From positions 1 through 64,000 of the forward strand of contig NZ_JAHXZL010000004.1 in the NCBI RefSeq assembly GCF_019429525.1: 64,000 bases of DNA, written 5' to 3'. Position 1 is the first letter of the stretch, and each line of letters begins with the position of its first letter. This document shows, piece by piece, positions 1 to 8,749 of the stretch. Made by a program: the position numbers and the translations under genes. The notes under the pieces were generated by a model, which was given only the letters and a program-made list of their open reading frames with translations, was not told the origin of the DNA and made no database searches. The stretch comes from Sphingomonas folli (GTDB taxonomy: Bacteria > Pseudomonadota > Alphaproteobacteria > Sphingomonadales > Sphingomonadaceae).

Positions 1-820
1 CCGAGTTCACCTTGATCGCGTTGTGGAACGCCTGCTTGGTCAGGATGTCCGAGGGCTTGAGGTCCTCCGCCACCATCGCCACGATCCGCTTGCCGGTGAG
101 ATACGCCACCTCCTGCCGGTCGCGGTACGGCGCCGGGATCGCCGCCGAGCCGGGCAGCGACATGCCCAGCGCCTCGCACAGCGAGTTCATCGTCGTCGCC
201 GTGCCCATCGTGTTGCAATAGCCCGTCGACGGCGCCGAGCTCGCCACCAGCCGGATGAACTCGGCGTCGTCGATCTCGCCCGCGGCGAGCAGCTGCCGCG
301 CCTTCCACACGATCGTGCCCGAGCCGGTGCGCTCGCCCTTGTGCCAGCCGTTGAGCATCGGCCCCACCGACAGAGCGATCGCCGGGATGTTCACCGTCGC
401 GGCCGCCATCAGCGCCGCCGGCGTGGTCTTGTCGCAGCCGATCGTCAGCACCACGCCGTCAAGCGGGTAGCCGTACAGCACCTCGACCAGCCCCAGATAC
501 GCCAGGTTGCGGTCCAGCCCCGCGGTCGGGCGCTTGCCCGTCTCCTGGATCGGGTGGACCGGGAACTCCAGCACGATCCCGCCCGCCTCGCGCACCCCCT
601 CGCGCACCCGCTCCGCCAGCACCAGATGGTGGCGGTTGCACGGGGACAGGTCGCTCCCCGTCTGCGCGATCCCGATGATCGGCCGGCCCGAGCGCAGCTC
701 CTCCAGCGACAGCCCGAAGTTCAGGTAGCGCTCCAGGTACAAGGCCGTCATGTCGATGTTCGCGGGATTGTCGAACCACGCCCGGCTCCGCAGCGCCGGC
801 GTCTCGTTGCTCTGGGTCAT
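1..820 (-). CDS. IlvD/Edd-family sugar-acid dehydratase (xylonate/arabinonate dehydratase), C-terminus cut by window edge
   Basis: Dehydrates an aldonic acid such as D-xylonate or L-arabinonate to its 2-keto-3-deoxy acid, the third step of oxidative pentose breakdown. Only the first 273 residues are present, because the gene runs off the left edge. The three iron-sulphur Cys of the IlvD/Edd family are visible at 61 (DLSPCNRHH), 129 (IGCDKTTPA) and 202 (STGYCNTMG), with Lys131 as the likely modified metal-ligand lysine. Spacing matches the pentonate-dehydratase branch rather than branched-chain IlvD. The ATG at 820 follows a GGAG. Nearby SDR, lactonase and FAH genes support a pentose role. Whether xylonate or arabinonate is preferred cannot be told. 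A palindrome lies just upstream (843-857). Confidence 0.9.
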   Translation of the reverse strand, partial: MTQSNETPALRSRAWFDNPANIDMTALYLERYLNFGLSLEELRSGRPIIGIAQTGSDLSPCNRHHLVLAERVREGVREAGGIVLEFPVHPIQETGKRPTAGLDRNLAYLGLVEVLYGYPLDGVVLTIGCDKTTPAALMAAATVNIPAIALSVGPMLNGWHKGERTGSGTIVWKARQLLAAGEIDDAEFIRLVASSAPSTGYCNTMGTATTMNSLCEALGMSLPGSAAIPAPYRDRQEVAYLTGKRIVAMVAEDLKPSDILTKQAFHNAIKVNS

Positions 821-837
821 CGCTCGCTCCGGGATCG

Positions 838-862
838 CTCGTCTAAAAGTCAGACAAATATC
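838..862. promoter_or_regulatory. Possible GntR-type operator upstream of the sugar-acid dehydratase
   Basis: GTCTAAAAGTCAGAC is an interrupted inverted repeat (GTCT-N7-AGAC) about 23-37 bases before the dehydratase ATG. Read on the minus strand, TTGTCTGAC resembles half of the TNGTNNNACNA pattern known for FadR-type GntR repressors. No LacI-type palindrome like those elsewhere in the locus is present here, so this gene may answer to a different regulator. The site rests on pattern only. Confidence 0.3.
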
Positions 863-878
863 ATCACGGCCCACCGCG

Positions 879-2084
879 TCAACGCCGTAGCGGCGCGAGC
901 GGGATCGACTCGCCGATCAGCCGATAGCCCGCCGCATTGGGGTGGAGACCGTCGCCGCTGTCGTAGCGCGGCGCGAGATAGGCCGGCCTGGCCGGGTCGC
1001 GCATCCGTCGATCGAGGTCGATGACGCTGTCCACGTGACCGGGCGCGCGGATCCAGGCGTTGATCGCCCGGCGGTCCGCCTCGGACTCGGCGCCGGGGTG
1101 GTAATAAGCGCTGCCGCCGAACGGCAGGATCGTCGCGGCGTGAACGGCGATACCGTGCGCCCGCGCGCGCGCGACCAGCTGCGCGAAGGCGCCGGTGACG
1201 CCCTCTACCAGCGCGCGGTGCGCCGCGGCGTCGGCGGGCGAGTCGCGGGTCAGCATGCCGATGTCGTTGACCCCCTCGAGCAGGATGACGTGGCGCACCC
1301 CGGCCTGGCCGAGCAGGTCGCGGTCGAGCCGCGCCATCAGACTGGGGCCGAGCCCGTCGAGCAGCACGCGATTGCCGCCGATCCCGGCGTTGAGCACCGC
1401 CACGCGGCCGCCGAGCCGGCGCGCGAGCACGTCGGTCCAGCGCGCGTAGCTGTTGGGCGACACGCCATAGCCGTCGGTGATCGAGTCGCCGAGCGCCACC
1501 ACGCCGCCGGGTGCGGCGCAGCGCTCCACCTCGACGCCGGAGAGGAGATACCAGCGGTCGATCGCGCGCGCGCCGGGCAGCTCGGCCGCGCCGGTGCGCT
1601 CGCCCGCCGCGAGATAGGAGGTGGCGCGGCTCCCCGGGTGCGCGGTCTGTCCGTCGGGCGCGCGCGCGAGGTGGAGCGACACCGCGACGTCGGTGAACGC
1701 CGCGACCGGCAGCGCCGCGGGATCGCTGACCCACTCGGCGCCCGCCGGGATCGTCACCGCGGCGCGTCCGGCGAAGCGCAGCGCGCGCCGGCTCGCGGGC
1801 CGGATCACGCCGCCGGTCGGTGCCGCGGCCAGCGCGACGCTGGCGGCGTCGATCACCAGCGGGGCGCGGCCGAAGGCGTTGGAGAAGCGGACACGGACCC
1901 GCTGCCCGGCGAGGCTGGGGCGGACGATCTGGCGCAGCGTGGCATCGGTGAGCGCCCCCGGCTCGAGCTGCGCGTCCGCCGATGGGGCGAGCTGCGCCGA
2001 CGACCAGGCCGCCTGCCACGTGCAGGGTCTCGCGTCGGCCGGGCGGGAGGCGGCGCCGAGGAGGAGCGCTGCGGCGAGCGCCAC
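879..2084 (-). CDS. Secreted SGNH/GDSL-family hydrolase (candidate carbohydrate esterase)
   Basis: A lipase/esterase-fold hydrolase, probably exported. Numbered from the GTG at 2084, the blocks are GDSITDGYG with nucleophile Ser201, GIGGN near 234-238, GVNDIG near 271-276, and [10 protein letters not shown] with Asp378 and His381. An N-terminal region of about 180 residues (beta-rich by appearance) precedes the catalytic domain. Residues 1-18 look like a short signal peptide ending ADA. The start is uncertain: the frame stays open to 2432, but the extra N-terminus is arginine/proline-rich and unlike a protein start, and no good ribosome site precedes 2084. Lying in a glucuronoxylan locus behind a shared operator, it could remove acetyl groups from xylan. 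That role is inferred. Confidence 0.8.
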   Translation of the reverse strand: MALAAALLLGAASRPADARPCTWQAAWSSAQLAPSADAQLEPGALTDATLRQIVRPSLAGQRVRVRFSNAFGRAPLVIDAASVALAAAPTGGVIRPASRRALRFAGRAAVTIPAGAEWVSDPAALPVAAFTDVAVSLHLARAPDGQTAHPGSRATSYLAAGERTGAAELPGARAIDRWYLLSGVEVERCAAPGGVVALGDSITDGYGVSPNSYARWTDVLARRLGGRVAVLNAGIGGNRVLLDGLGPSLMARLDRDLLGQAGVRHVILLEGVNDIGMLTRDSPADAAAHRALVEGVTGAFAQLVARARAHGIAVHAATILPFGGSAYYHPGAESEADRRAINAWIRAPGHVDSVIDLDRRMRDPARPAYLAPRYDSGDGLHPNAAGYRLIGESIPLAPLRR

Positions 2085-2197
2085 GCGCGGCCCTCGCCGC
2101 GATGCCCGCGGGAGAACGCGCTCACCGACGGGGGCAGGTGGCGTCGGCGAGCCGCCGAGAAAGGGGCCGGCCTCCCGCGGGACGCCGACCCGGCCGG

Positions 2198-2235
2198 CGG
2201 CACGTCTCAGAGGGAAAGGGAGGCGAGACGTGCCG
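2198..2235. other. Hairpin in the SGNH hydrolase leader
   Basis: Perfect 11-bp stem: CGGCACGTCTC at 2198-2208 and GAGACGTGCCG at 2225-2235, around a purine-rich loop (pyrimidine-rich on the transcribed minus strand). No T-run follows on either strand, so a simple intrinsic terminator is unlikely. An mRNA-stability or attenuation element is possible. Confidence 0.45.
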
Positions 2236-2416
2236 GAGCCGATGATCGCGGCGATACGGGCGATGGGACGCGGGGCGAGCGGCCGGGAAGCTGACGAGCG
2301 TCCGCCCGACCGGCACGGCTCGCGGCTCTCACAGACGCGGGTTCGAGCCATAGATGCGCGGAAAACCCCTCCCTCTCCGACGCTACACCCACGCGGCACC
2401 TTCGCCTCACGTCGGT

Positions 2417-2432
2417 CTGTTAGCGCTATCAA
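2417..2432. promoter_or_regulatory. LacI-type operator upstream of the SGNH hydrolase
   Basis: TGTTAGCGCTATCA is an imperfect palindrome centred on 2424/2425 with the central CG step typical of LacI-family operators. It shares the pattern TGNTAGCGNTANCA with sites at 5195-5208 and 12977-12990. The likely binder is the LacI-family protein encoded at 7407-8501. Confidence 0.65.
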
Positions 2433-2471
2433 TATCTCGATCTATGTTGAAACCCCTGCACCGTCAAGCAC

Positions 2472-3788
2472 CTACGTCGTCAAGGTGACCGGCCGGTAGC
2501 GCGGGTTGAGCAGGTGGAAGACGAGCAGCGCCACGAGATAGGCGACCCCGCACGCGACGAAGAAGGGGCCGTAGCTGCCCACCGTGTCGAGCAGCACGCC
2601 CAGCGACTTGGACGCGATGAAGCCACCGACCGCGCCGGCGAAGCCGCCGAGACCGATCAGCGTGCCCTGGGCGTAGCGCGGGAACAGGTCGCCCGGCAGC
2701 GCGAACAGATTGGTCGAGAAGCCCTGGTGCGCCGCGCAGGCGAGCCCGATCGCGAGCACCGCGAGCCAGATGCCGCTCGCCTGCGCGGCGAACATCACGG
2801 GCAGCGCGAACAGCGCGCAGGCGAACATCGCGCGCTTGCGCGCGCGTCCGGTCTCCACCCCGCGGCGCAGCAGGTGCGACGAGTACCAGCCGCCCGCGAT
2901 CGCGCCGCCGTCGGCGAGCAGGTAGATCGCCACCAGCGGCGGCCCGAAGCTCTTCAGGTCGTAGCCGTACTGCTTGTTGAAGAAGTCGGGCAGCCAGAAC
3001 AGGAAGGTCCACCAGACCGGGTCGATCAGGAAGCGCCCCGCCATATAGGCCCAGGCCTCGCGCCGGCGCAGCACGGTGAGGAAGCCGGCGCGGCCGCCAT
3101 CGACCGCGGGCTCGGCCTCGATCCAGCCGCGCTCCTCGGCCGACAGTCGCGGGTGCTCGCCGGGTCTGTGATAGAGGCGCCACCAGGCGAGCAGCCAGAC
3201 GAGGTTGAACAGGCCCGTCACGATGAAGGCCCAGCGCCAGTCGAGCGCCAGCCCGGCGACGAGGAAGCCGACGAGCAGGGGGGTGACGATCGCGCCGACG
3301 TTCGCGCCGGCGTTGAAGACGCCGATCGCGAGCGCGCGCTCCTTCTTGGGGAACCACTGCGACGCCGCGGCGAGCGCCGACGGGTAGGTCCCCGCCTCTC
3401 CGAACGCGAGCGGGATGCGCGCGACGACGAAGCCGGTGGTGGACGTGACGAGCGTCTGCGCGAAATGGCCGATGGTCCAGCTGCCCATCGCGAGCAGATA
3501 GCCCAGCTTGGGGCCGAGCCGGTCGATCAGCCAGCCGAACAGCAGGAAGCCGATGCCGTAGAACACCTGGAAATAGCCGGTGACGTCGCCGTAGCCGGTG
3601 TTGCTCCAGCCGTAGAGCGCGGTCAGCTGCGGCTTGAGCACGCCGAGCACCAGCCGGTCGATGTACGACAGCACCACCGCGGCGAAGAGCAGCGCGCAGA
3701 TCAGCCAGCGCACGCGCCCGCGCGGCCGCGGCACCGCGTGTGCGGCGGTCTCGGGCGCTCCCCTGGCGGCCTCGGTGACGTCGCTCAT
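2472..3788 (-). CDS. MFS hexuronate/anion:cation symporter (ExuT-like)
   Basis: Inner-membrane transporter of the anion:cation symporter branch of the major facilitator superfamily, which includes hexuronate (ExuT) and galactonate carriers. The 438-residue length and about 12 hydrophobic segments are typical. Visible family features are LSYIDRLVLGVLKP in the first helix, GWLIDRLGPKLG in the loop 2/3 motif, and RIPLAFGEAGTYPSA with FPKKERALAIG in helices 4-5. It lies 48 bases downstream of manD on the same strand, so the two probably form one operon. Substrate inference: glucuronate, aldotetraouronic acid or a similar acidic sugar released from glucuronoxylan. Confidence 0.88.
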   Translation of the reverse strand: MSDVTEAARGAPETAAHAVPRPRGRVRWLICALLFAAVVLSYIDRLVLGVLKPQLTALYGWSNTGYGDVTGYFQVFYGIGFLLFGWLIDRLGPKLGYLLAMGSWTIGHFAQTLVTSTTGFVVARIPLAFGEAGTYPSALAAASQWFPKKERALAIGVFNAGANVGAIVTPLLVGFLVAGLALDWRWAFIVTGLFNLVWLLAWWRLYHRPGEHPRLSAEERGWIEAEPAVDGGRAGFLTVLRRREAWAYMAGRFLIDPVWWTFLFWLPDFFNKQYGYDLKSFGPPLVAIYLLADGGAIAGGWYSSHLLRRGVETGRARKRAMFACALFALPVMFAAQASGIWLAVLAIGLACAAHQGFSTNLFALPGDLFPRYAQGTLIGLGGFAGAVGGFIASKSLGVLLDTVGSYGPFFVACGVAYLVALLVFHLLNPRYRPVTLTT

Positions 3789-3836
3789 CTCAGGCCGATC
3801 CTCTCGTCGCGAGCTCGGCGCATCGTCGGGCGCCCC

Positions 3837-5048
3837 TCACCAGCTCCACAAAGTGCCGTCCTCGAGCCGGTTCACCGGCAGATAGGCACGCTTGTACGCG
3901 TAGCCCGCGGCCAGTTCCTCGTCGATGTCGACCCCCAGCCCCGGCGCCTCGCCCGGGTGCATGCGCCCGTCCTCGAAGCGATAGGCGTGCGGGAACACCG
4001 CGTCGGTGGCGTCGGTGTGCGGCATATGCTCCTGCACGCCGAAATTCGGCACCGACAGGCCGAAGTGCAGCGCCGCCGCCATCGTCACCGGCGACAGATC
4101 GGTCGCGCCGTGACAGCCGGTCCGGACCTGGTAGAGGTCGGCCAGCGCGGCGACGCGGCGCAGGTGCGTGATCCCCCCGGCGTGGACGATCGTGGCGCGG
4201 ACATAGTCGATCAGCTGCTGCTCGATCAGCGTCTTGCAGTCCCAGATCGAGTTGAACACCTCGCCCACCGCGATCGGCGTGGTGGTGTGCTGGCGGATCA
4301 GGCGGAAGCCGTCCTGCTGCTCGGCCGGCGTCGGGTCCTCGATCCAGAACGGGCGATAGGGCTCGAGGTCGCGCCCCAGCCGCGCCGCCTCGATCGGGGT
4401 GAGCCGGTGGTGGACGTCGTGGAGCAGATGGATGTCCGGACCCAGCGCCTCGCGCGCCGCGGCGAACAGCGCCGGCACGACGCGGAGATACCTCTCGGTC
4501 GACCATATCGCCTCGCTCGGCAGCGCGGCGTCGGCGGGCTCGTAGCGCTGCCCCGGCCTGGCAACGCCGTAGGTGGAGGCAAGCCCGGGGACGCCGCATT
4601 GCAGCCGGATCGCGCGATAGCCCTGGTCGCGGTGCGTCAGCGCGGTGGCGACCGTGTCCTCGATCGTCGTGCCGTTGGCGTGGCCATAGACCAGACAGGC
4701 CTCGCGGCTGGCGCCGCCGAGCAGCTGGTAGAGCGGCAGGCCGGCGAGCTTGCCCTTGATGTCCCACAGCGCGACGTCGACCGCCGCGATCGCGCTCATC
4801 GTGACGGGACCGCGGCGCCAATAGGCGCCCTTGTAGAAATACTGCCAGATGTCCTCGATGCGATGCGCGTCGCGCCCGATCAGACAAGGTATGACATGCT
4901 CGGCGAGATAGCTCGCCACCGCCAGCTCGCGCCCGTTGAGCGTGGCGTCGCCGATGCCGGTGGTGCCGTCGTCGCAGATGATCTTGAGCGTGACGAAGTT
5001 GCGCCCGGGCGAGGTGACGATGACCCGCGCGTCGGTGATGAGCGGCAT
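3837..5048 (-). CDS. manD: D-mannonate dehydratase (ManD, enolase superfamily)
   Basis: Converts D-mannonate to 2-keto-3-deoxy-D-gluconate in glucuronate catabolism. Residues fit the characterised Novosphingobium ManD with a constant offset of one (family numbering from memory): Arg148, Tyr160 in the 150-180 loop, metal ligands Asp211, Glu237 and Glu263, His213 (LLHDVHHR) and His313 (GCHGATD). The length, 403 residues, is normal. The ATG at 5048 has a GAGGGAG ribosome site. It is followed by the ExuT-like gene and faces the alpha-glucuronidase across a shared operator region. Uronate isomerase and mannonate oxidoreductase are not in the window. Some family members act weakly on gluconate, but this residue set is the mannonate type. 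Confidence 0.93.
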   Translation of the reverse strand: MPLITDARVIVTSPGRNFVTLKIICDDGTTGIGDATLNGRELAVASYLAEHVIPCLIGRDAHRIEDIWQYFYKGAYWRRGPVTMSAIAAVDVALWDIKGKLAGLPLYQLLGGASREACLVYGHANGTTIEDTVATALTHRDQGYRAIRLQCGVPGLASTYGVARPGQRYEPADAALPSEAIWSTERYLRVVPALFAAAREALGPDIHLLHDVHHRLTPIEAARLGRDLEPYRPFWIEDPTPAEQQDGFRLIRQHTTTPIAVGEVFNSIWDCKTLIEQQLIDYVRATIVHAGGITHLRRVAALADLYQVRTGCHGATDLSPVTMAAALHFGLSVPNFGVQEHMPHTDATDAVFPHAYRFEDGRMHPGEAPGLGVDIDEELAAGYAYKRAYLPVNRLEDGTLWSW

Positions 5049-5194
5049 GACGACTCCCTCAGGCCTGATCCGCGGCGAACCGCCGGCGACGGCCGTCTCT
5101 CAGACAGGGGCACAGGTCAACGACGGCGATCACGCGCGCTCCTCTCCGGCGTAGGTCGCCCCGTCATCCGATCGCGACGGCTTGCCAACGCAGC

Positions 5195-5208
5195 TGGTAG
5201 CGATAACA
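5195..5208. promoter_or_regulatory. LacI-type operator in the manD / alpha-glucuronidase divergent region
   Basis: TGGTAGCGATAACA is a degenerate palindrome centred on 5201/5202, in the 209-base gap between divergent manD and the GH67 gene. It shares TGNTAGCGNTANCA with the two other sites in this locus, although its right half is less symmetrical. It could control both directions. Confidence 0.6.
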
Positions 5209-5257
5209 TGATCGAGAGAGTAAGGTCGAGTCAATGCGGCCCAGGACGGAGAGGAAG

Positions 5258-7351
5258 ATGGCAGCACGCTTGTGCGGGTTAGGGGCGATCGCCATGGCGC
5301 TGCTGCTCGCCGGAACCGCGCCCGCGCGCGCGGACGATGGCTATCGCCTCTGGTTGCGCGCCGACGCCCCCGCCGGGCCGAGCGCGCGCGTGACGATGCG
5401 CGGCGAGGGCGCCACGTTGCGGCTCGCCGCCGAGGAGCTGACCCGCTCGCTCCCCGACGGCGTCGGCGACGTGACGTTGGCGCCGGCGAGCGACCCCCAG
5501 GTGGCGGCGCTGCGCCTGCCCCTCGCGGCGCTGGGCGACGAGGGCTATCTCGTCCGCCGCGTCCGGCTCGGCCAGCGCGACACGCTGCTGATCACCGGGA
5601 ACGGCGAGCGCGGCCTGCTCTACGGCAGCTTCGCGCTGCTGCGCCACCTCGCCACCGGGGGCAGCGCCGCGACGGTGGCGCTCGCCTCAGCTCCCCGGGT
5701 CAAGCTGCGGGTGCTCAACCATTGGGACAATCTCGATGGCAGCGTGGAGCGCGGCTATGCCGGCCAGTCGCTGTGGGACTGGTGGACGCTGCCCGACGTC
5801 AAGGACCCGCGCTACACCGATTATGCGCGCGCCAACGCCTCGATCGGGATCAACGGCACCGTCCTCAACAACGTCAACGCCTCGGCCGACAGCCTGACGC
5901 CGCGCTACATCGCCAAGGCCGCCGCGCTCGCCGACGTGTTCCGCCCCTGGGGGATCAAGGTCTATCTGTCGGCGCGCTTCTCCGCGCCCATCGAGCTGGG
6001 CGGGCTGAAGACCGCCGACCCGCGCGATCCCGCGGTCGCGGCGTGGTGGAAGGCGAAGGCCGACGAGATCTACCGGGCCATCCCGGACTTCGGCGGCTTT
6101 CTCGTCAAGGCCAACAGCGAGGGCCAGCCGGGCCCGCGCGACTATGGCGCGACCCATGCCGACGGCGCCAACATGCTCGCCGCCGCGGTGCGCCCGCACG
6201 GCGGGATCGTGATGTGGCGCGCCTTCGTCTACGCCGACACCGATCCCGAGGACCGCGCCAAGCAGGCCTATAGCGAGTTCAAACCGCTCGACGGCCAGTT
6301 CGCCGACAACGTGCTGGTGCAAGTGAAGAACGGCGCGATCGACTTCCAGCCGCGCGAGCCCTTCCACCCGCTGTTCGGCGCCATGCCCAAGACGCCGCTG
6401 CTGATCGAGTTCCAGATCACCAAGGAATATCTCGGCTTCGCCACCCACCTCGCCTATCTCGGCCCGCTCTTCACCGAGGTGCTCGACGCCCGCACCGGGC
6501 GCGGGGGCGAGACCGTCGCCGACGTGGTCGACGGCGCGGCCGAGCATCACGCGCTCAGCGGCATGGCCGGGGTCGCCAATATCGGCCGCGACCGCGACTG
6601 GTCGGGGTCGACCTTCAACCAGGCCAATTGGTACGCCTTCGGACGGCTCGCCTGGGACCCGACGCTCGACGCCGGCGCGATCGCGCGCGAGTGGGCGCGG
6701 CAGACCTTCGGCACCGACCCGCGCGTGGTCGAACCCGTGGTCGGGATGATGATGGCCTCCCGCGAGGCGGTGGTGGACTATACCGGCGCGCTGGGACTCG
6801 CGCACGTGATGGCGACCGGTCACCATTACGGGCCCGGCCCCTGGGTCAGCGACCTCAAGCGCCCCGAGTGGAACCCCGTCTATTACCATCGCGCCGACCG
6901 GCAGGGGATCGGCTTCGACCGCACGCGCTCGGGCAGCGACGCCGTGGCGCAATATGCTCCCACGGTCGCCAAGCGGCTCGCCGACCCGGCCACCACGCCG
7001 GAGCGCGAGCTGCTGTGGTTCCACCATGTCGCGTGGGACCGGCGCATGGCCTCGGGCAGAAGCTTGTGGGAGGAGCTGGTCGCGCACTACGACCGCGGCG
7101 TCGCCACCGTGGGCACGATGCGCGCGACCTGGGAGACGCTGCGCCCGCTGGTCGACGCCGAGCGCTGGAACAAGACCGCGACCTACCTGGCGGTGCAGGA
7201 GCGCGAGGCGCGCTGGTGGCGCGACGCGAGCCTGGCCTATTGGATGTCGGTCAACCGCCGCGCGCTGCCCGCCGGCGTCGCCGCGCCCGCGCACGACCTC
7301 GCCTGGTACGAGGCCCAGCGATTTCCTCACGCACCGGGCCACCCGGAATGA
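5258..7351 (+). CDS. Secreted GH67 alpha-glucuronidase
   Basis: Cleaves the alpha-1,2-linked (4-O-methyl)glucuronic acid from the non-reducing end of xylo-oligosaccharides. From the ATG at 5258, the signal peptide spans about residues 1-25 (ending ARA-DD). Candidate catalytic residues are the acid Glu288 (KANSEGQPG) and the pair Asp362 (AIDFQPREP) and Glu390 (EFQITKEYLG). Spacing agrees with characterised GH67 enzymes. The length, 697 residues, is normal. I chose 5258 over the in-frame ATG at 5234 because GGAGAGGAAG sits directly upstream and the signal peptide then starts cleanly. It is divergent from manD, with a LacI-type operator between, and is followed after 55 bases by the regulator. 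Confidence 0.95.
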   Translation: MAARLCGLGAIAMALLLAGTAPARADDGYRLWLRADAPAGPSARVTMRGEGATLRLAAEELTRSLPDGVGDVTLAPASDPQVAALRLPLAALGDEGYLVRRVRLGQRDTLLITGNGERGLLYGSFALLRHLATGGSAATVALASAPRVKLRVLNHWDNLDGSVERGYAGQSLWDWWTLPDVKDPRYTDYARANASIGINGTVLNNVNASADSLTPRYIAKAAALADVFRPWGIKVYLSARFSAPIELGGLKTADPRDPAVAAWWKAKADEIYRAIPDFGGFLVKANSEGQPGPRDYGATHADGANMLAAAVRPHGGIVMWRAFVYADTDPEDRAKQAYSEFKPLDGQFADNVLVQVKNGAIDFQPREPFHPLFGAMPKTPLLIEFQITKEYLGFATHLAYLGPLFTEVLDARTGRGGETVADVVDGAAEHHALSGMAGVANIGRDRDWSGSTFNQANWYAFGRLAWDPTLDAGAIAREWARQTFGTDPRVVEPVVGMMMASREAVVDYTGALGLAHVMATGHHYGPGPWVSDLKRPEWNPVYYHRADRQGIGFDRTRSGSDAVAQYAPTVAKRLADPATTPERELLWFHHVAWDRRMASGRSLWEELVAHYDRGVATVGTMRATWETLRPLVDAERWNKTATYLAVQEREARWWRDASLAYWMSVNRRALPAGVAAPAHDLAWYEAQRFPHAPGHPE

Positions 7352-7371
7352 CGCCCCTTGCGGCCGTCGCG

Positions 7372-7397
7372 TTCGCCGCCGTAACGTCGGCGGCGAA
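7372..7397 (+). other. Strong hairpin immediately before the LacI-family gene
   Basis: Perfect 10-bp inverted repeat, TTCGCCGCCG (7372-7381) and CGGCGGCGAA (7388-7397) with a 6-base loop. It ends one base before the AGG of the regulator's ribosome site. No T-tract follows. It could terminate the glucuronidase transcript or occlude translation of the regulator. The sequence shows only the structure. Confidence 0.5.
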
Positions 7398-7406
7398 AGG
7401 ATGTTC

Positions 7407-8501
7407 ATGAAGGAAAGCCGCGGCTCGCGTCGTCAGCGCAACGCCCCCACGATCAGCGACGTCGCGCGCCACGCGGGCGTGTCGCCGATGACGGTGAGCC
7501 GGGTCATCAACGCCGAGAGCAACGTCCGCGCCGAGACGCGCCGCCGCGTGCAGGAGGCGATCGCGACGCTCCACTACGCGCCCTCGGCCGCCGCGCGGAC
7601 GCTGGCGGGCGGCGAGGAGTTCCGCCTCGGCGTGCTCCACACCAACACCAGCCTGTTCTATTTCAGCGAGTTCCTCGTCGGCTGTCTCGACCAGGGCAGC
7701 CGCCAGAACTGCACCATCGTGATCGAGAAATGCGAGGAGGGCACCGAACTCGCCGCGATCGAGCACCTGCTGCGCGGCCGCGTCGACGGCGTGCTGCTGC
7801 CGCCCCCGCTCGGCGATTCGGCGACCGCGCTGGAGGCGCTGCGCGCGCGCGACGTGCCGGTGGTGGCCGTCTCCACCGGGCGCGCGCCCGACTGGGCGCT
7901 GTCGGTGAGCATCGACGACCGCAAGGCCGCCTATGAGATGACGCGTCACCTCGGCGCGCTCGGCCACCGCCGCATCGGCTTCATCACCGGCGCGGCCAAC
8001 CAGACCGCCAGCGCCGAGCGGCTCGCCGGCTATCGCGACGCGCTCGCCGACATGGCGCTGCCGACGGACGAGGAGCTGGTCGCGGAGGGGTGGTTCACCT
8101 ATCGCTCCGGCCTCGACGCGGCCGAGCAGCTGCTCGAGCTGGCCGAGGCACCGAGTGCGGTCTTCGCCGCCAACGACGACATGGCCGCCGCGACGGTGGC
8201 GATCGCGCACCGCCGCGGGCTCGACGTGCCGGGCGACCTCACCGTCGTAGGGTTCGACGATTCGGCGCTGGCGACGACGATCTGGCCCGAGCTGACCACG
8301 ATCCGCCAGCCGGTCAGCGCGATGGCGCGCACCGCGGTGGACCTGCTGGCGCGCGAGATCCGGGCGCGCAAGACCAGCGACGCCGGGCTGGACCACCCGC
8401 ACCTGCTGGCGGACTATCAGCTGGTCCGCCGCCAGTCGGACGCCGCGCCGCGCCGTCGGCCCAACGCCGCGCCGCGACGCGTGCAGGCGGGGGCGGTCTA
8501 G
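7407..8501 (+). CDS. LacI-family transcriptional regulator (candidate xylan/xylose regulator)
   Basis: DNA-binding repressor with a sugar-binding periplasmic-protein-like core. The helix-turn-helix near residues 14-34 reads TISDVARHAGVSPMTVSRVIN, followed by the hinge helix region. The C-terminal effector domain contains HRRIGFITG, AVFAANDDMAAA and GDLTVVGFDDS, all standard for the family. The length is 364 residues. The ATG at 7407 is preferred over 7401 because AAAGG lies 6 bases upstream of it but abuts 7401. It sits in the middle of the pentose/glucuronate locus, so the three nearby palindromes are its probable operators. The effector (xylose, xylonate, a xylo-oligosaccharide or a glucuronate product) is unknown. 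Confidence 0.9.
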   Translation: MKESRGSRRQRNAPTISDVARHAGVSPMTVSRVINAESNVRAETRRRVQEAIATLHYAPSAAARTLAGGEEFRLGVLHTNTSLFYFSEFLVGCLDQGSRQNCTIVIEKCEEGTELAAIEHLLRGRVDGVLLPPPLGDSATALEALRARDVPVVAVSTGRAPDWALSVSIDDRKAAYEMTRHLGALGHRRIGFITGAANQTASAERLAGYRDALADMALPTDEELVAEGWFTYRSGLDAAEQLLELAEAPSAVFAANDDMAAATVAIAHRRGLDVPGDLTVVGFDDSALATTIWPELTTIRQPVSAMARTAVDLLAREIRARKTSDAGLDHPHLLADYQLVRRQSDAAPRRRPNAAPRRVQAGAV

Positions 8502-8749
8502 GCCGCGAGAGCGTCCGCCTGCCGACCTGCCTCTGCACCGAGGTCGGCGAAGAAAGTCTCCGCTCCCCATCTGTCATCCCAGACGTGTGCCGGGATCGAC
8601 CCTGCCGCGCACCCTTCCGCGCGCGAGCACGCGGGATCGTGGATCCCGGAACCGTCAGTCCATATGACGACGGCCGGCCGCCCCTGAAGGCGACCGGCCG
8701 CTCGCATGCCGAAGCCCGCCCCGCCCGCGAACGGGCGGGGCCGAGCCTC
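8502..8749. other. Convergent intergenic region with terminator and degenerate repeat
   Basis: This gap lies between convergent genes. It holds a strong hairpin at 8718-8741 and, at about 8574-8665, a degraded REP-like element that begins GTCATCCCAGAC and later shows GATCCCGG. No coding sequence is supported. Confidence 0.5.
8718..8741 (-). terminator. GC-rich hairpin downstream of the MFS sugar porter
   Basis: A 10-bp perfect stem (GCCCCGCCCG at 8718-8727 and CGGGCGGGGC at 8732-8741). On the minus strand the loop reads TTCG. It lies 9 bases after the stop of the sugar porter, so it probably ends or protects the 3' end of the four-gene operon. There is no T-run, which leaves open a role in RNA stability. 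Confidence 0.6.

Larger units (their letters stand above)
2085..2471. other. Gene-free leader region upstream of the SGNH hydrolase
   Basis: About 390 bases without a convincing gene. It holds the LacI-type palindrome at 2417-2432, next to the stop of the ExuT-like gene, and an 11-bp perfect inverted repeat (2198-2208 with 2225-2235, arm CGGCACGTCTC, 16-base loop). If transcription starts near the operator, the hydrolase mRNA has a leader of roughly 300 bases containing this hairpin. Frames open across it code only for arginine/proline-rich sequence, so I treat them as chance. Confidence 0.5.

Noticed and set aside
23..1024. Long plus-strand open frame (333 residues) across the dehydratase and SGNH genes
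   Set aside because: It is extremely Arg/His-rich, antisense to two recognisable genes, and has no domain; typical of high-GC shadow frames.
2514..5282. 922-residue plus-strand open frame opposite the ExuT-like and manD genes
   Set aside because: It is composed of Arg, Glu, Gln, Ala low-complexity sequence and is antisense to well-supported genes with intact catalytic residues.
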